This document shows positions 44,543 to 54,089 of a stretch of 64,000 nt of DNA, in pieces. The notes beneath the pieces are model-generated. The model searched no databases. It was not told the origin of the DNA and was given only the letters and a program-made list of their open reading frames with translations. The stretch is taken from positions 558,001 through 622,000 of the forward strand of contig NZ_CP152389.1 in assembly GCF_038806765.1 (NCBI RefSeq). The letters run 5' to 3'. How positions within the stretch are numbered: the stretch's first letter is position 1; every line of letters starts with the position of its first letter. The stretch comes from Mucilaginibacter sp. CSA2-8R. GTDB taxonomy: Bacteria > Bacteroidota > Bacteroidia > Sphingobacteriales > Sphingobacteriaceae. Both the position numbers and the translations under genes were made by a program.

Positions 44543-46471
44543 TTACGATGCTATAATATGTTGGGTTGGTTTAACATCCATTTTTTTAACGGTCCGCATA
44601 ATACCGGCAGCATCAAAACCACACTCAGCCCATAACTCCGGTTGCTCACCATGTTCAATTACCGCATCAGGTATACCTAAACGCACTACATGGGCTTGGT
44701 ATTTATGATCGGCCATAAACTCAAGTACAGCGCTACCTGCACCACCTTCCAGGCAACCATCTTCAACGGTAATTACTTTGTTGTATTTAGTAAATACTTC
44801 GTGCAACAAAGCTTCATCAAGTGGCTTAACAAAACGTAAGTCATAATGGGCAGGGTCGTAACCATCTGCGTTAAGTGCGGCAACTGCTTTAACCACCTCA
44901 TTACCTATAGCACCGATAGAAAGAATAGCCAAATCTTCGCCATCACAAATTTTACGGCCTTTACCTATAGGTATAGCTTTCATAGGGCGTTGCCAGTCAA
45001 CCATTACACCGTTACCACGTGGGTAACGTATAGTGAATGGACCAACATTCTCTTGTTGTGCAGTATACATCAGGTTGCGCAGTTCCTCCTCGTTCATCGG
45101 GGCCGATACTACCATGTTAGGGATGCAGCGCATATAAGCTAAATCGTAAGCACCGTGGTGGGTTGGTCCGTCGGCGCCGGCAAAGCCTGCCCGGTCAAGA
45201 CAAAGTACCACATTAAGCTTCTGGATGGCTACATCGTGCACTACCTGGTCAAAGGCACGTTGCATAAAACTCGAGTAGATATTACAAAACGGTACCAAAC
45301 CCTGCGAAGCTAATCCGGCCGAAAAGGTAACGGCATGTTGCTCGGCGATACCTACGTCAAAGGCACGCTCTGGCATAGCTTTCATCATCAGGTTAAGTGA
45401 GCAGCCGGATGGCATGGCCGGAGTAATACCCATAATTTTAGGGTTTTGCTCGGCAAGCTCTATAATGGTATGTCCAAACACATCCTGGTATTTTGGTGGT
45501 TGCGGCTTTTCGTAATAGGTCTTTTTAATTTCTCCTGTAATTTTATCAAACAAGCCGGGTGCATGCCATTTGGTCTGATCTTTTTCGGCCAGTGCATAAC
45601 CCTTGCCTTTTACAGTTACGCAATGTAGTAGTTTGGGCCCAGGTATGTCGCGCAGATCACGCAGTACTTTTACCAGGTGCTTTACATCATGGCCGTCAAT
45701 AGGGCCAAAGTATCTAAATTTAAGCGCCTCAAAAAAGTTGCTCTGTTTCAGTACGGTTCCTTTAATGCTTTTTTCAATTTTTTTGGCATACTTTAAAGCA
45801 TCCGGACCAATGGCTGACAGCTTTGATAATACATAGCCAATATCGGCCCTAAAGCTGTTGTAGGGCTTAGACGTGGTTATGTCGGCCAAATACTCTTTTA
45901 GTGCCCCTACATTGGGGTCGATAGACATGTTATTGTCATTCAAAATTACCAGCAAATTACTGTTGGCAATACCTGCATGGTTAAGTGCTTCAAAAGCCAT
46001 ACCGGCCGTCATGGCGCCATCACCAATTACGGCCACGTGCTGCCGGTCGCTTTCGCCTTTGTAATGTGAAGCTACAGCCATACCCAAAGCTGCCGAAATT
46101 GATGTAGATGAATGGCCTACCCCAAAAGTATCGTATTCGCTTTCAGTTCGTTTTGGAAAGCCGCTCAGGCCTTTGTATATGCGGTTGGTATGAAAGTTAT
46201 CGCGCCGGCCGGTAAGTATTTTATGGCCGTAAGCCTGGTGGCCAACGTCCCAAACTAACTGGTCGTAAGGTGTATTTAAAATATAATGTAACGCAACCGT
46301 AAGTTCAACCACACCAAGGCTGGCACCAAAATGGCCGCCATTTACCGATACTACATCAATAATGTACTGACGCAGTTCTTGACTAATCTGCTCTAAATCG
46401 TCTTCGCTAAACTGCTTTAAATCAGCGGGTGAATTGATTTTTTGAAGTAAATCTCCGGCAGGTACTTGCAT
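44543..46471 (-). CDS. dxs: 1-deoxy-D-xylulose-5-phosphate synthase
   Basis: 642-residue thiamine-diphosphate enzyme; condenses pyruvate and glyceraldehyde 3-phosphate in the first step of the MEP pathway. Visible are LVWDVGHQAYGHKILTGRRD, the ThDP motif VIGDGAMTAGMAFEALNHAG with NDNNMSI, DVGIAEQHAVTFSAGLA (catalytic Glu) and DRAGFAGADGPTHHG. Length is normal. It shares the MEP pathway with ispF at 10750-11235 but is not in the same operon. It is convergent with the unknown gene at 44201. Confidence 0.97.
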   Translation of the reverse strand: MQVPAGDLLQKINSPADLKQFSEDDLEQISQELRQYIIDVVSVNGGHFGASLGVVELTVALHYILNTPYDQLVWDVGHQAYGHKILTGRRDNFHTNRIYKGLSGFPKRTESEYDTFGVGHSSTSISAALGMAVASHYKGESDRQHVAVIGDGAMTAGMAFEALNHAGIANSNLLVILNDNNMSIDPNVGALKEYLADITTSKPYNSFRADIGYVLSKLSAIGPDALKYAKKIEKSIKGTVLKQSNFFEALKFRYFGPIDGHDVKHLVKVLRDLRDIPGPKLLHCVTVKGKGYALAEKDQTKWHAPGLFDKITGEIKKTYYEKPQPPKYQDVFGHTIIELAEQNPKIMGITPAMPSGCSLNLMMKAMPERAFDVGIAEQHAVTFSAGLASQGLVPFCNIYSSFMQRAFDQVVHDVAIQKLNVVLCLDRAGFAGADGPTHHGAYDLAYMRCIPNMVVSAPMNEEELRNLMYTAQQENVGPFTIRYPRGNGVMVDWQRPMKAIPIGKGRKICDGEDLAILSIGAIGNEVVKAVAALNADGYDPAHYDLRFVKPLDEALLHEVFTKYNKVITVEDGCLEGGAGSAVLEFMADHKYQAHVVRLGIPDAVIEHGEQPELWAECGFDAAGIMRTVKKMDVKPTQHIIAS

Positions 46472-46845
46472 GTAGATAAATGAATATAATAACTTACAAA
46501 GTAAGCTATTTAAATTGGTATTTTGTTTTACAAATTACAACAGCGCGTTGTTTTTAAGGCTGTTTTGCTGAGAGCGATGTAGCCTTCGCGGCAATAATTT
46601 CGCTTTTATAATTTATTGGTTAATACTTTACAAACATGGTTTAGTCTTTGTTTCTTGTGATACATTAATTGTTATAATAAAAGTACTTTCAAATACAAAG
46701 TTAATTAAAGTTATTGAATCCTCAAAATATGTTTAATTACTTTCTATCAATCTTTGTATTGGCAACTTGTAATAAATTGGTAGCTCTGAACAGATATTGA
46801 TTAAAGAAATCTTATCTGCATATTTGAGTATAAGTTACTCAATAA
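46472..46845. other. AT-rich divergent intergenic region (dxs / lipoprotein)
   Basis: 374 bases. A minus-strand TAACTTTG (46696-46703) matches the -7 consensus but lies about 225 bases before dxs, so a long leader or an unrelated site is implied. A small CTTAC..GTAAG repeat (46493-46505) is close to the dxs start. The right end carries an inverted repeat described separately. I see no ORF or recognisable RNA. Confidence 0.5.
46824..46842. repeat. Inverted repeat directly before the lipoprotein start
   Basis: TTGAGTA and TACTCAA form a perfect 7-base repeat with a 5-base spacer, ending 3 bases before the ATG at 46846. The placement suggests an operator or a start-codon hairpin. Confidence 0.6.
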
Positions 46846-47835
46846 ATGAAACCACTTAAACTTCTAATCACAATTTTTACAGCAACGGTTTGCCTACTGG
46901 CTGCAGGCTGCAGCAAGCACGAGCCCGGCGTATGGAAAAACGAGGAAATAGCTTCGTCGCAACGAGATAATTTTCACGAAATGAACGCTACACTGCTTGA
47001 TGGCCTACAGAAGAACAAGCCCGGCATTGTAGAAAGTTTGATGTCGAAAGAACTGCTGGAAAATACCGGTATGCACCGCACTATTGAACTTTGCAGCGTA
47101 CGTATGCGCTCTAAGAAGACAATAATGTTGGATGAGTACTATGCCGTGCATGATCTTAAACGAGAACAGAAGATTAGTTCGCCCAATCATGGTTTAAATA
47201 CTTACTACCTCGATTACCAACCCTTAGCTAGGGAGATGTATACAGCTTTATATACTTTGCAAGATGGAGAAGAAAAATGGCTGCTTACAGCTATTTATAA
47301 CAAACTGGATTACGGATGGCGCTTAACCGACTTAGATTTGAGTCCTTACACCACCAACGGTAAGACAGCAGTAGAGCTTTATCAGCAAGCCAGGCAAAAA
47401 TACGAGAAAGGCTATTTGATTGATGCCTTAAGCATTATTGATGTAGCACGCGCGAATTCGTTGCCGAATGTAATGTGGCATTATAAGCAGCAGCCGGAAA
47501 TAGATAGCTTTTACAGCAGTTTGATGAAGCGCATTGAAGAGGCCTATCCGTTTCCTTTAGTCATTAAACAAGTGCCCACACAGCCAAAAATTTTCCGGGT
47601 ATTTAACCAAAACCGTCCGGAGGGTAGTTGTCCGATGATTTATTACATTTCTAAATTTAATGTAAAAGACAGCGCCGCTGTAAAAAAAGAGCACGAAGCG
47701 GTAAAAAAAGTAATTGGGCAAGTAATTCCAGGTATTAATCAGGAGCGTAAATACGTTTACTATATGGTGTTTAATGGAATGCCTGACTGGAAGAGTAAAA
47801 ATATACCGTACTTAGAGATACGCGATGTGCTGTAA
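46846..47835 (+). CDS. Lipoprotein of unknown function
   Basis: 329 residues with a textbook lipobox: MKPLKLLITIFTATVCLLAA followed by GC, lipidated Cys22. The mature part has no family that I recognise. Features: FHEMNATLLDGLQKNKPGIV near residue 43, KWLLTAIYNKLDYGWRLTDL near 147-166 (NTF2-like look), VELYQQARQKYEKGYLIDAL near 180 (TPR-like helix), and a C-terminal alpha/beta part. Possible peptide-rich relatives occur in Sphingobacteriaceae, but I do not claim any. It stands apart from scpA by 66 bases. Confidence 0.7.
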   Translation: MKPLKLLITIFTATVCLLAAGCSKHEPGVWKNEEIASSQRDNFHEMNATLLDGLQKNKPGIVESLMSKELLENTGMHRTIELCSVRMRSKKTIMLDEYYAVHDLKREQKISSPNHGLNTYYLDYQPLAREMYTALYTLQDGEEKWLLTAIYNKLDYGWRLTDLDLSPYTTNGKTAVELYQQARQKYEKGYLIDALSIIDVARANSLPNVMWHYKQQPEIDSFYSSLMKRIEEAYPFPLVIKQVPTQPKIFRVFNQNRPEGSCPMIYYISKFNVKDSAAVKKEHEAVKKVIGQVIPGINQERKYVYYMVFNGMPDWKSKNIPYLEIRDVL

Positions 47836-47901
47836 TTTTTCTGATTGAGTACTTTTATTTCGATGGTTTGTTTGATGATGATTGGCTAAATAGAGTGTTG
47901 T

Positions 47902-48651
47902 ATGACAGATGAGGGTTTTGAAATTCGGTTGCCGCAATTCGAAGGTCCGTTTGATTTGTTGCTGTTTTTTATTGAACGCGACGAGTTAGACATTCATGAA
48001 ATTGCCATTGCCCGCATTACCGACGATTTTTTAAACTACATTCATCAAATGAGCAGCCTGAACATGGAGGTGGCCAGCGAATTTATTTTTGTGGCTGCCA
48101 CCTTAATGCGTATCAAGGCTAAAATGCTGCTGCCCCGTTATGAGGCAGAAACAAATGAAAGCGAGGCTGATAGTAAAGAAGACTTGATCCGTAAGCTGAT
48201 TGAGTATAAACAGTTTAAAGAAGTATGCGAGCAATTGCGCCCGCTCGAAGACGAGCGTTTTAAACAGGAGCGCCGTGGCAATATTGCCGCCGAGTTAGCG
48301 GGCATTGAGGCGGTAACCATGCCTGGCGAAGAACTGGCCGATCTTACTCTTTATCGTTTAATGCAGGTTTACGAGCGGGTAAATCGCCGTTACCTGAGCC
48401 GGTCTGAAGAGGTAACCCATACTGTGGTGCAATACCCTTATACCATTGAGCAGCAAAAAAAAGCAATTGATGATTTGCTGCGCATCAATGGGCGGCTTGA
48501 TTTTAATGTAATGCTCAAAAACTCCGAAAACAGAGTTCATTTTATATACAACTTTTTGGCAATGCTCGAGATGTTGCAGCAAGAGTTGATAGACATACAA
48601 ATAGGGCTTAGTTACAATAATTTTTGGATTGCGCCCAAAACACCACATTGA
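47902..48651 (+). CDS. scpA: Segregation and condensation protein A
   Basis: 249-residue kleisin subunit of the SMC condensin. FEIRLPQFEGPFDLLLFFIE at the N-terminus and the ASEFIFVAATLMRIKAKMLL block near residues 55-74 are ScpA signatures; the C-terminal winged helix (about 195-245) contacts the SMC head. ScpB is not adjacent. It is 31 bases upstream of glyA, and the two may be cotranscribed. Confidence 0.92.
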   Translation: MTDEGFEIRLPQFEGPFDLLLFFIERDELDIHEIAIARITDDFLNYIHQMSSLNMEVASEFIFVAATLMRIKAKMLLPRYEAETNESEADSKEDLIRKLIEYKQFKEVCEQLRPLEDERFKQERRGNIAAELAGIEAVTMPGEELADLTLYRLMQVYERVNRRYLSRSEEVTHTVVQYPYTIEQQKKAIDDLLRINGRLDFNVMLKNSENRVHFIYNFLAMLEMLQQELIDIQIGLSYNNFWIAPKTPH

Positions 48652-48682
48652 TTTTGATTAACTTAGGCCCCTTGTAAACATC

Positions 48683-49954
48683 ATGAAAAAAGACAAACTG
48701 ATATTTCAACTATTAGACGATGAGCAGCAACGCCAGGAAGAAGGCCTGGAGCTTATTGCTTCTGAAAATTTTGTTAGCAAACAAGTAATGGAAGCTGCCG
48801 GCTCGGTAGCTACTAACAAGTATGCCGAAGGCTTGCCCGGTAAACGTTACTACGGCGGTTGCCAGATTGTTGACGAGATTGAAACCATTGCCATTGAGCG
48901 GGCTAAAGAACTGTTTAATGCCGAGTGGGTAAACGTGCAGCCGCACTCGGGCGCACAAGCTAATGCCGCAGTAATGCTGGCCGTGCTGCAACCCGGTGAT
49001 AAAATTTTAGGCTTCGACCTTTCGCATGGCGGCCACTTAACGCATGGTTCTCCGGTAAACTTTTCGGGTAAAATATATCAGCCTTTTTTTTATGGCGTAA
49101 AAAAAGACACCGGTTTAATTGATTACGAACAACTACGTGCTACAGCACTGCAAGAAAAACCCAAACTTATTATTTGTGGCGCATCTGCCTACTCGCGCGA
49201 TTGGGATTACGCTTTTATTCGCCAGGTAGCCGACGAGGTTGGCGCACTGGTACTGGCCGATATTTCGCATCCTGCAGGTTTAATTGCCCGTGGCTTATTA
49301 ACCGATCCGCTTCCGCATTGCCATATTGTTACTACTACTACCCATAAAACCTTACGCGGCCCACGTGGCGGACTAATTATGATGGGTAAAGATTTTGAAA
49401 ACCCATGGGGACTTAAGACTCCTAAAGGTGAGATCAAAAAAATGTCGGCTTTATTAGATGGTGCCGTGTTTCCGGGCACGCAGGGTGGGCCGTTAGAGCA
49501 TATTATTGCCGCTAAAGCTGTAGCTTTTTATGAAGCGCTGAGTGATAGTTACATGAAATACATTGTACAGGTTAAGCAAAATGCCCAGGCTATTGCGAAA
49601 GCGTTAATTGACTTAGGTTACGAAATCGTATCAGGCGGTACAGACAATCACCTGATACTGATTGACCTCAGAAATAAAGGTATTTCGGGTAAGGCTGCCG
49701 AGAATGCATTGGTTAATGCCGACATTACCGTTAATAAAAATATGGTACCTTTTGATGATAAGTCGCCGTTTGTAACTTCGGGGATTCGCATTGGTACAGC
49801 TGCGGTAACTACCCGGGGTATGAAAGAAAAGCAAATGGAGCAAATTGCCGAACTGATTGATGCGGTAATTAAAGACCCTGAAAATGAACATTCTTTAAAG
49901 AAAGTACGTAAACATGTACATGCGTTAACTGAAAAGTTTCCGCTGTACAAGTAA
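48683..49954 (+). CDS. glyA: Serine hydroxymethyltransferase
   Basis: 423-residue PLP enzyme interconverting serine and glycine with tetrahydrofolate. [60 protein letters not shown] and the PLP-lysine segment [18 protein letters not shown] (about residues 213-230) are all present. Length is normal for bacterial GlyA. The histidine kinase starts 27 bases downstream but probably has separate control. Confidence 0.97.
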   Translation: MKKDKLIFQLLDDEQQRQEEGLELIASENFVSKQVMEAAGSVATNKYAEGLPGKRYYGGCQIVDEIETIAIERAKELFNAEWVNVQPHSGAQANAAVMLAVLQPGDKILGFDLSHGGHLTHGSPVNFSGKIYQPFFYGVKKDTGLIDYEQLRATALQEKPKLIICGASAYSRDWDYAFIRQVADEVGALVLADISHPAGLIARGLLTDPLPHCHIVTTTTHKTLRGPRGGLIMMGKDFENPWGLKTPKGEIKKMSALLDGAVFPGTQGGPLEHIIAAKAVAFYEALSDSYMKYIVQVKQNAQAIAKALIDLGYEIVSGGTDNHLILIDLRNKGISGKAAENALVNADITVNKNMVPFDDKSPFVTSGIRIGTAAVTTRGMKEKQMEQIAELIDAVIKDPENEHSLKKVRKHVHALTEKFPLYK

Positions 49955-49981
49955 ACAAAACTATTGAGTAAGTAAGTGCAT

Positions 49982-52900
49982 ATGGTAACAGAGCATTGGC
50001 CGGTACCCGTAAATGAAGGCGAGCGTTTGAAAGCGCTTGAGTCTTATGATATTTTGGATACCATACCCGAAGCTGAGTATGATGCACTTACCCGCTTAGC
50101 TTCTTATATTTGCCAGGTGCCGCTTGCGTTTATCTCTTTTATAGATGGTAAGCGGCAATGGTTTAAATCTACCCTGGGGCTTACTATTGATGAAGTGCCC
50201 CGTGCCGATTCGTTTTGCCGGTACACCATTATGAGCGATGATTTGGTAGAGGTAGAAGATGCCCGCTTACACGATATATTTTCAGAAAGTGAGTCGGTAA
50301 AGGGAGCATTCGGGATTCGCTTTTATGCCAGTGCTCCATTAATTGACCCTGAAGGCTACCGGTTAGGTTCTCTCTGTATATTCGACCACGAACCCAAAAT
50401 ACTTACTGCTGAACAGCGCGATGCCTTGCAAACACTGGCGAGCGAGGTCATGTCGCACCTGGCCATACGCAAGCAAAAAAAGGAGCTGGAGTTCAGACTT
50501 AGGCAGCACGAAGATTTTTTTACGCTTTTCAATAGTTCATCAGAAATACATTTTATTGCTGACGAAACCTCCAAGATAGAGCATATTAATAATGCAACAG
50601 AATCTATTTTGGGATATAAGCCCGGCCAACTCATTGGACACTCGCTTTGGGAGTTTGTAGTTGGTCAAAACCGCGAACAGTTTGCACAACAAATAGATGT
50701 TGGACTGCATACCCATAAATCTTTCGAGATTGAAACTTGTGTTGTTGCTAAAAACGGAGAAGAAAAATGTATAAGCTGGTCGGCTATTAACCATAATGGG
50801 AAATGGTATGCCAGCGGCCGGGATATCACCGAGCACAAAAAGGTGCAGGCTCAATTAGAGCAACTCTCATTAGTAGCCAGTAAAGTAAGTAACGGAGTAG
50901 CTATTACCGATGCTGATAACCGGATTATTTGGACTAATGAGGCTTTTGAAAGCATAACCGGATACGGTTTTGCCGATCTGAGCAACCGGCAAATGGGCGA
51001 TGTTTTTAGAGGCGATTACAGCGATCCGAGGATCAACAACCGGATTCAAAGCCTGTTGAAAACGGATAAAGCCTTTGAGGTTGAAGTAAAGATAGAGCAT
51101 AAAGACGGACATATGATGTGGCTGTCTGTAATGAACTCTCCTGTATTAAGTCGTGAAGGTAAAATTGATAAATACATCAAGATTCTGCTCGATATTACCG
51201 CCCGTAAAAATGCAGAAAACGACTTGGAGATTCTCTCGTTTGCTTCAGCTAAATCACCTAGTGGAGTAGTCATACGTGACAAGGACGGTGTCATTTTATG
51301 GATGAACGAAGCTTTGGAACATATTCTTGGTTATTCACTGAATGAACTAAGAGGCAAAACCTTTGGTACGATACTCATAGGAGAGCAGACCGATCTTAAA
51401 ACATTTAGGCACGCTAAGCAAGCCTACGAGCAAAATAAGCCTTACGAGGTAGAAATACAGATATATAAGAAAGATGGTACGCCTGCCTGGGTATTCTTAT
51501 CTAACAGCCCGTTTTTTAATGATGGAGGAGAATTAGAACGCCAGGTTACCGTTTGTGTAGATATTGACGAGCGTAAAAAAGCTGAAAATCAATTAACCAT
51601 GTTATCGTTGGTGGCCAGCAGCACGGTAAGCGGTGTGGTTATTAACAATAATGAAGGTAAAGTAGAGTGGGTAAATACCGCTTTTGAAAACATTACGGGC
51701 TTTAGTTTAAACGAAGTTAAAAACCAGCATTTAGGAGACGCGCTTAAAGGCGAACTGACCGATTTCGGTATTATCGAAAGAACCCGTGAATTATCGAAAA
51801 ACAAGCAGTCTTTTGAGGTAGATGTGCTGGCCTATCGTAAAGACAGGCAACCGATATGGCTAACGGTAATAAACTCGGTGATATTAGATGACTCCGGCGC
51901 CGTTAGCAAATACATCGAAGTTATTATTGATATAACGGCCAGAAAGAACGCGGAACTGGAATTGGTAGCCGCTAAAGAAGAAGCATTGCAACTAAGCCGG
52001 GCCAAAGATATGTTTATATCTGTGATGAGCCACGAGATACGTACGCCGCTTAATGCGGTAATTGGTATGTCGCATTTACTGTCTCAGGACAACGTAGATG
52101 AATCTCAAACCGAAAATTTGAAAATTCTTAAGTTCTCTGCCGAAAACTTGATGACGCTGATCAATGACGTTCTCGATTTTACGAAAATAGAAACCGGCAA
52201 CATTGAGCTTGAAAAGGCTAAGGTTGACTTGCGCGATTTAGTACACAGCGTAGTTAGTTCTATGCAATTTAAAGCCGCTGATCATCATATTTATTTTAGA
52301 GAAGATATTGCGGCTGATGTACCTGATTGTATTTTGGGTGATCGTACTCGTTTGGTACAGATACTGCTCAATCTGGCCGGTAATGCTGTTAAATTTACCG
52401 AGCAGGGTGGAGTAACTATTGAATTAAGTGTGGTTGCACAAAGCGCCTGCGAAGTAACCATCAGGTTTGCAGTTAATGATACAGGTATTGGTATTGCTGC
52501 CGATAAAACTGATACTATCTTCGAATCATTTAAGCAGGCTGATACTGATACCACGCGTAAATATGGAGGTACAGGCTTAGGCTTGGCTATAACCAAACGT
52601 TTGATAGAGTTGCATCATTCACATATCAACGTAGATAGTACACCCGGTGTAGGGTCAAGCTTTTGGTTTGAAATTAATTTTAAGAAAGCAAATAATTCTG
52701 TTGTGGCTGATACTGATAATACCCTAAACGGACTGAATATTAATGTGCTGGTAGTAGATGATAATCAGATTAATCGTTTATTAATCAACAAGGTTTTAAA
52801 AAAATGGGGCATCCAGGCCGAGTTTGCCGAAAATGGATTAGATGCTGTTGAAAAGGTAACTACCAAGGCAGATTATGATGTGGTGCTAATGGATATACAC

Positions 52901-53110
52901 ATGCCTGTGATGGGTGGACTGGAAGCAACAGGTGTTATTCGTTCAAAAAAAGAAGAGTATTTTAAAAATCTGCCTATTATTGCGCTTACGGCTTCGATGC
53001 TTAATAATCAATTAGGCGAAATCAAAGAATCGGGCATGAATGATTTTATCCTGAAACCATTTGACCCTAAAAATCTGCACGAAAAGTTGAGCCGCTACCA
53101 AAGGCAATAA
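49982..53110 (+). CDS. Hybrid sensor histidine kinase: GAF, four PAS, kinase, receiver
   Basis: 1042 residues from this ATG (a GTG two codons earlier is also possible). Order: GAF domain (about 25-165), PAS (about 180-290), three more PAS-PAC units beginning at residues 295, 418 and 541, HisKA with phospho-accepting His684 in MSHEIRTPLNAVIG, HATPase with NAVKFTEQGG, DTGIGI and GTGLGLAIT, and a receiver VLVVDDNQINRLLINKVLKK with phospho-accepting Asp971 in VLMDIHMP. No membrane helix or HPt domain is visible, so it is cytoplasmic. Its output partner is not in the window. Confidence 0.93.
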   Translation: MVTEHWPVPVNEGERLKALESYDILDTIPEAEYDALTRLASYICQVPLAFISFIDGKRQWFKSTLGLTIDEVPRADSFCRYTIMSDDLVEVEDARLHDIFSESESVKGAFGIRFYASAPLIDPEGYRLGSLCIFDHEPKILTAEQRDALQTLASEVMSHLAIRKQKKELEFRLRQHEDFFTLFNSSSEIHFIADETSKIEHINNATESILGYKPGQLIGHSLWEFVVGQNREQFAQQIDVGLHTHKSFEIETCVVAKNGEEKCISWSAINHNGKWYASGRDITEHKKVQAQLEQLSLVASKVSNGVAITDADNRIIWTNEAFESITGYGFADLSNRQMGDVFRGDYSDPRINNRIQSLLKTDKAFEVEVKIEHKDGHMMWLSVMNSPVLSREGKIDKYIKILLDITARKNAENDLEILSFASAKSPSGVVIRDKDGVILWMNEALEHILGYSLNELRGKTFGTILIGEQTDLKTFRHAKQAYEQNKPYEVEIQIYKKDGTPAWVFLSNSPFFNDGGELERQVTVCVDIDERKKAENQLTMLSLVASSTVSGVVINNNEGKVEWVNTAFENITGFSLNEVKNQHLGDALKGELTDFGIIERTRELSKNKQSFEVDVLAYRKDRQPIWLTVINSVILDDSGAVSKYIEVIIDITARKNAELELVAAKEEALQLSRAKDMFISVMSHEIRTPLNAVIGMSHLLSQDNVDESQTENLKILKFSAENLMTLINDVLDFTKIETGNIELEKAKVDLRDLVHSVVSSMQFKAADHHIYFREDIAADVPDCILGDRTRLVQILLNLAGNAVKFTEQGGVTIELSVVAQSACEVTIRFAVNDTGIGIAADKTDTIFESFKQADTDTTRKYGGTGLGLAITKRLIELHHSHINVDSTPGVGSSFWFEINFKKANNSVVADTDNTLNGLNINVLVVDDNQINRLLINKVLKKWGIQAEFAENGLDAVEKVTTKADYDVVLMDIHMPVMGGLEATGVIRSKKEEYFKNLPIIALTASMLNNQLGEIKESGMNDFILKPFDPKNLHEKLSRYQRQ

Positions 53111-53303
53111 AAAAGCAGGAGCCGCTTTTTACAACAACTCCTGCCAATCGATTATAATTCAAACTTGCCGGGTATTTGTACGCCGGTAACCTGCATAAGG
53201 TTTCATCTAATCTTAATAAGTTAATAAAAATCTCTTAATAGCTTATCTATCAGCAGGTAAATTTTGGGTGCTGCTTTATCATTTTGATATAATCAGGGTT
53301 AGT

Positions 53304-54002
53304 TTACCCGGTGTAGGCTATCGCTGCGATACTTAATTTTACGCCTGGTATTTTCAGGAGCTCCTGAGCACAGGCTTCAAGGGTAGAACCTGTCGTAACA
53401 ATGTCGTCTACCAACAGTACATGTTTCCCTTTTAATGTTTCCGGGTTGGTAATGGCAAATACCTGCTGCATATTGGTAAATCGTTCAAATCGGTTTTTCC
53501 GGGTCTGCGTAGATGTTTTTACGCTACGTATTAATTGATGCTTAATAACCGGTGCATTTAATTTTTGAGCCAGGCCTTGTGCAAAATGCGAACTCTGATT
53601 GTAGCCCCGTTCGCGCATCCTGCTTTTATGCAACGGTACAGGAATAATAGCATCAACATTTGAAAAGGTTGAGGTTTGCGAGAGTTGCTCCCCTGCTATA
53701 GCACCAAGCCGGTTGCCAATGGCCGGCATGTTTTTATACTTAAGCTGATGCATCAAGTGTTGTACATGGCCGCCCTTTTCAAAGTATAACAGAGCATATA
53801 CACCTTGCAGGTCTGCCTTGCCCCAAAATTGGCGGGCCACTACATTATCTGGCTGTAAATGAAAGCCGGTATATGGAAGGTTAAAAAGACAGTTGGTGCA
53901 CAATAAGTGCTCAGAACCCAGCAAGCTGCCATTGCACGCCTGGCAAAGCCGCGGGAACAGTAGATTTATAAAATTGCCTATATAAGTATTGTGCAGGTTC
54001 AT
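53304..54002 (-). CDS. ComF family phosphoribosyltransferase-like protein
   Basis: 232 residues. An N-terminal Cys pair motif (CQACNGSLLGSEHLLCTNCL, near residues 16-35) and the C-terminal PRPP-binding loop HVLLVDDIVTTGSTLEACAQ (about 194-213) are the ComF hallmarks; RERGYNQSSHFAQGLA lies between. In naturally transformable bacteria ComF helps DNA uptake; here competence is not shown by other genes. It is the second gene of a minus-strand pair after rlmN, 87 bases apart. Confidence 0.9.
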   Translation of the reverse strand: MNLHNTYIGNFINLLFPRLCQACNGSLLGSEHLLCTNCLFNLPYTGFHLQPDNVVARQFWGKADLQGVYALLYFEKGGHVQHLMHQLKYKNMPAIGNRLGAIAGEQLSQTSTFSNVDAIIPVPLHKSRMRERGYNQSSHFAQGLAQKLNAPVIKHQLIRSVKTSTQTRKNRFERFTNMQQVFAITNPETLKGKHVLLVDDIVTTGSTLEACAQELLKIPGVKLSIAAIAYTG

Positions 54003-54089
54003 GCACGGAAGTTAATTTATTTAAGCAGCCCTGCCAAAAGCAGATGTTATATTGCCATCAATAAAAAGAGGATAGTTGCCTAAAAGCAA

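Noticed and set aside
53115..53145. Inverted repeat GCAGGAG/CTCCTGC after the histidine kinase as terminator
   Set aside because: The arms are only 7 bases, 17 bases apart and without a T-run; not convincing.
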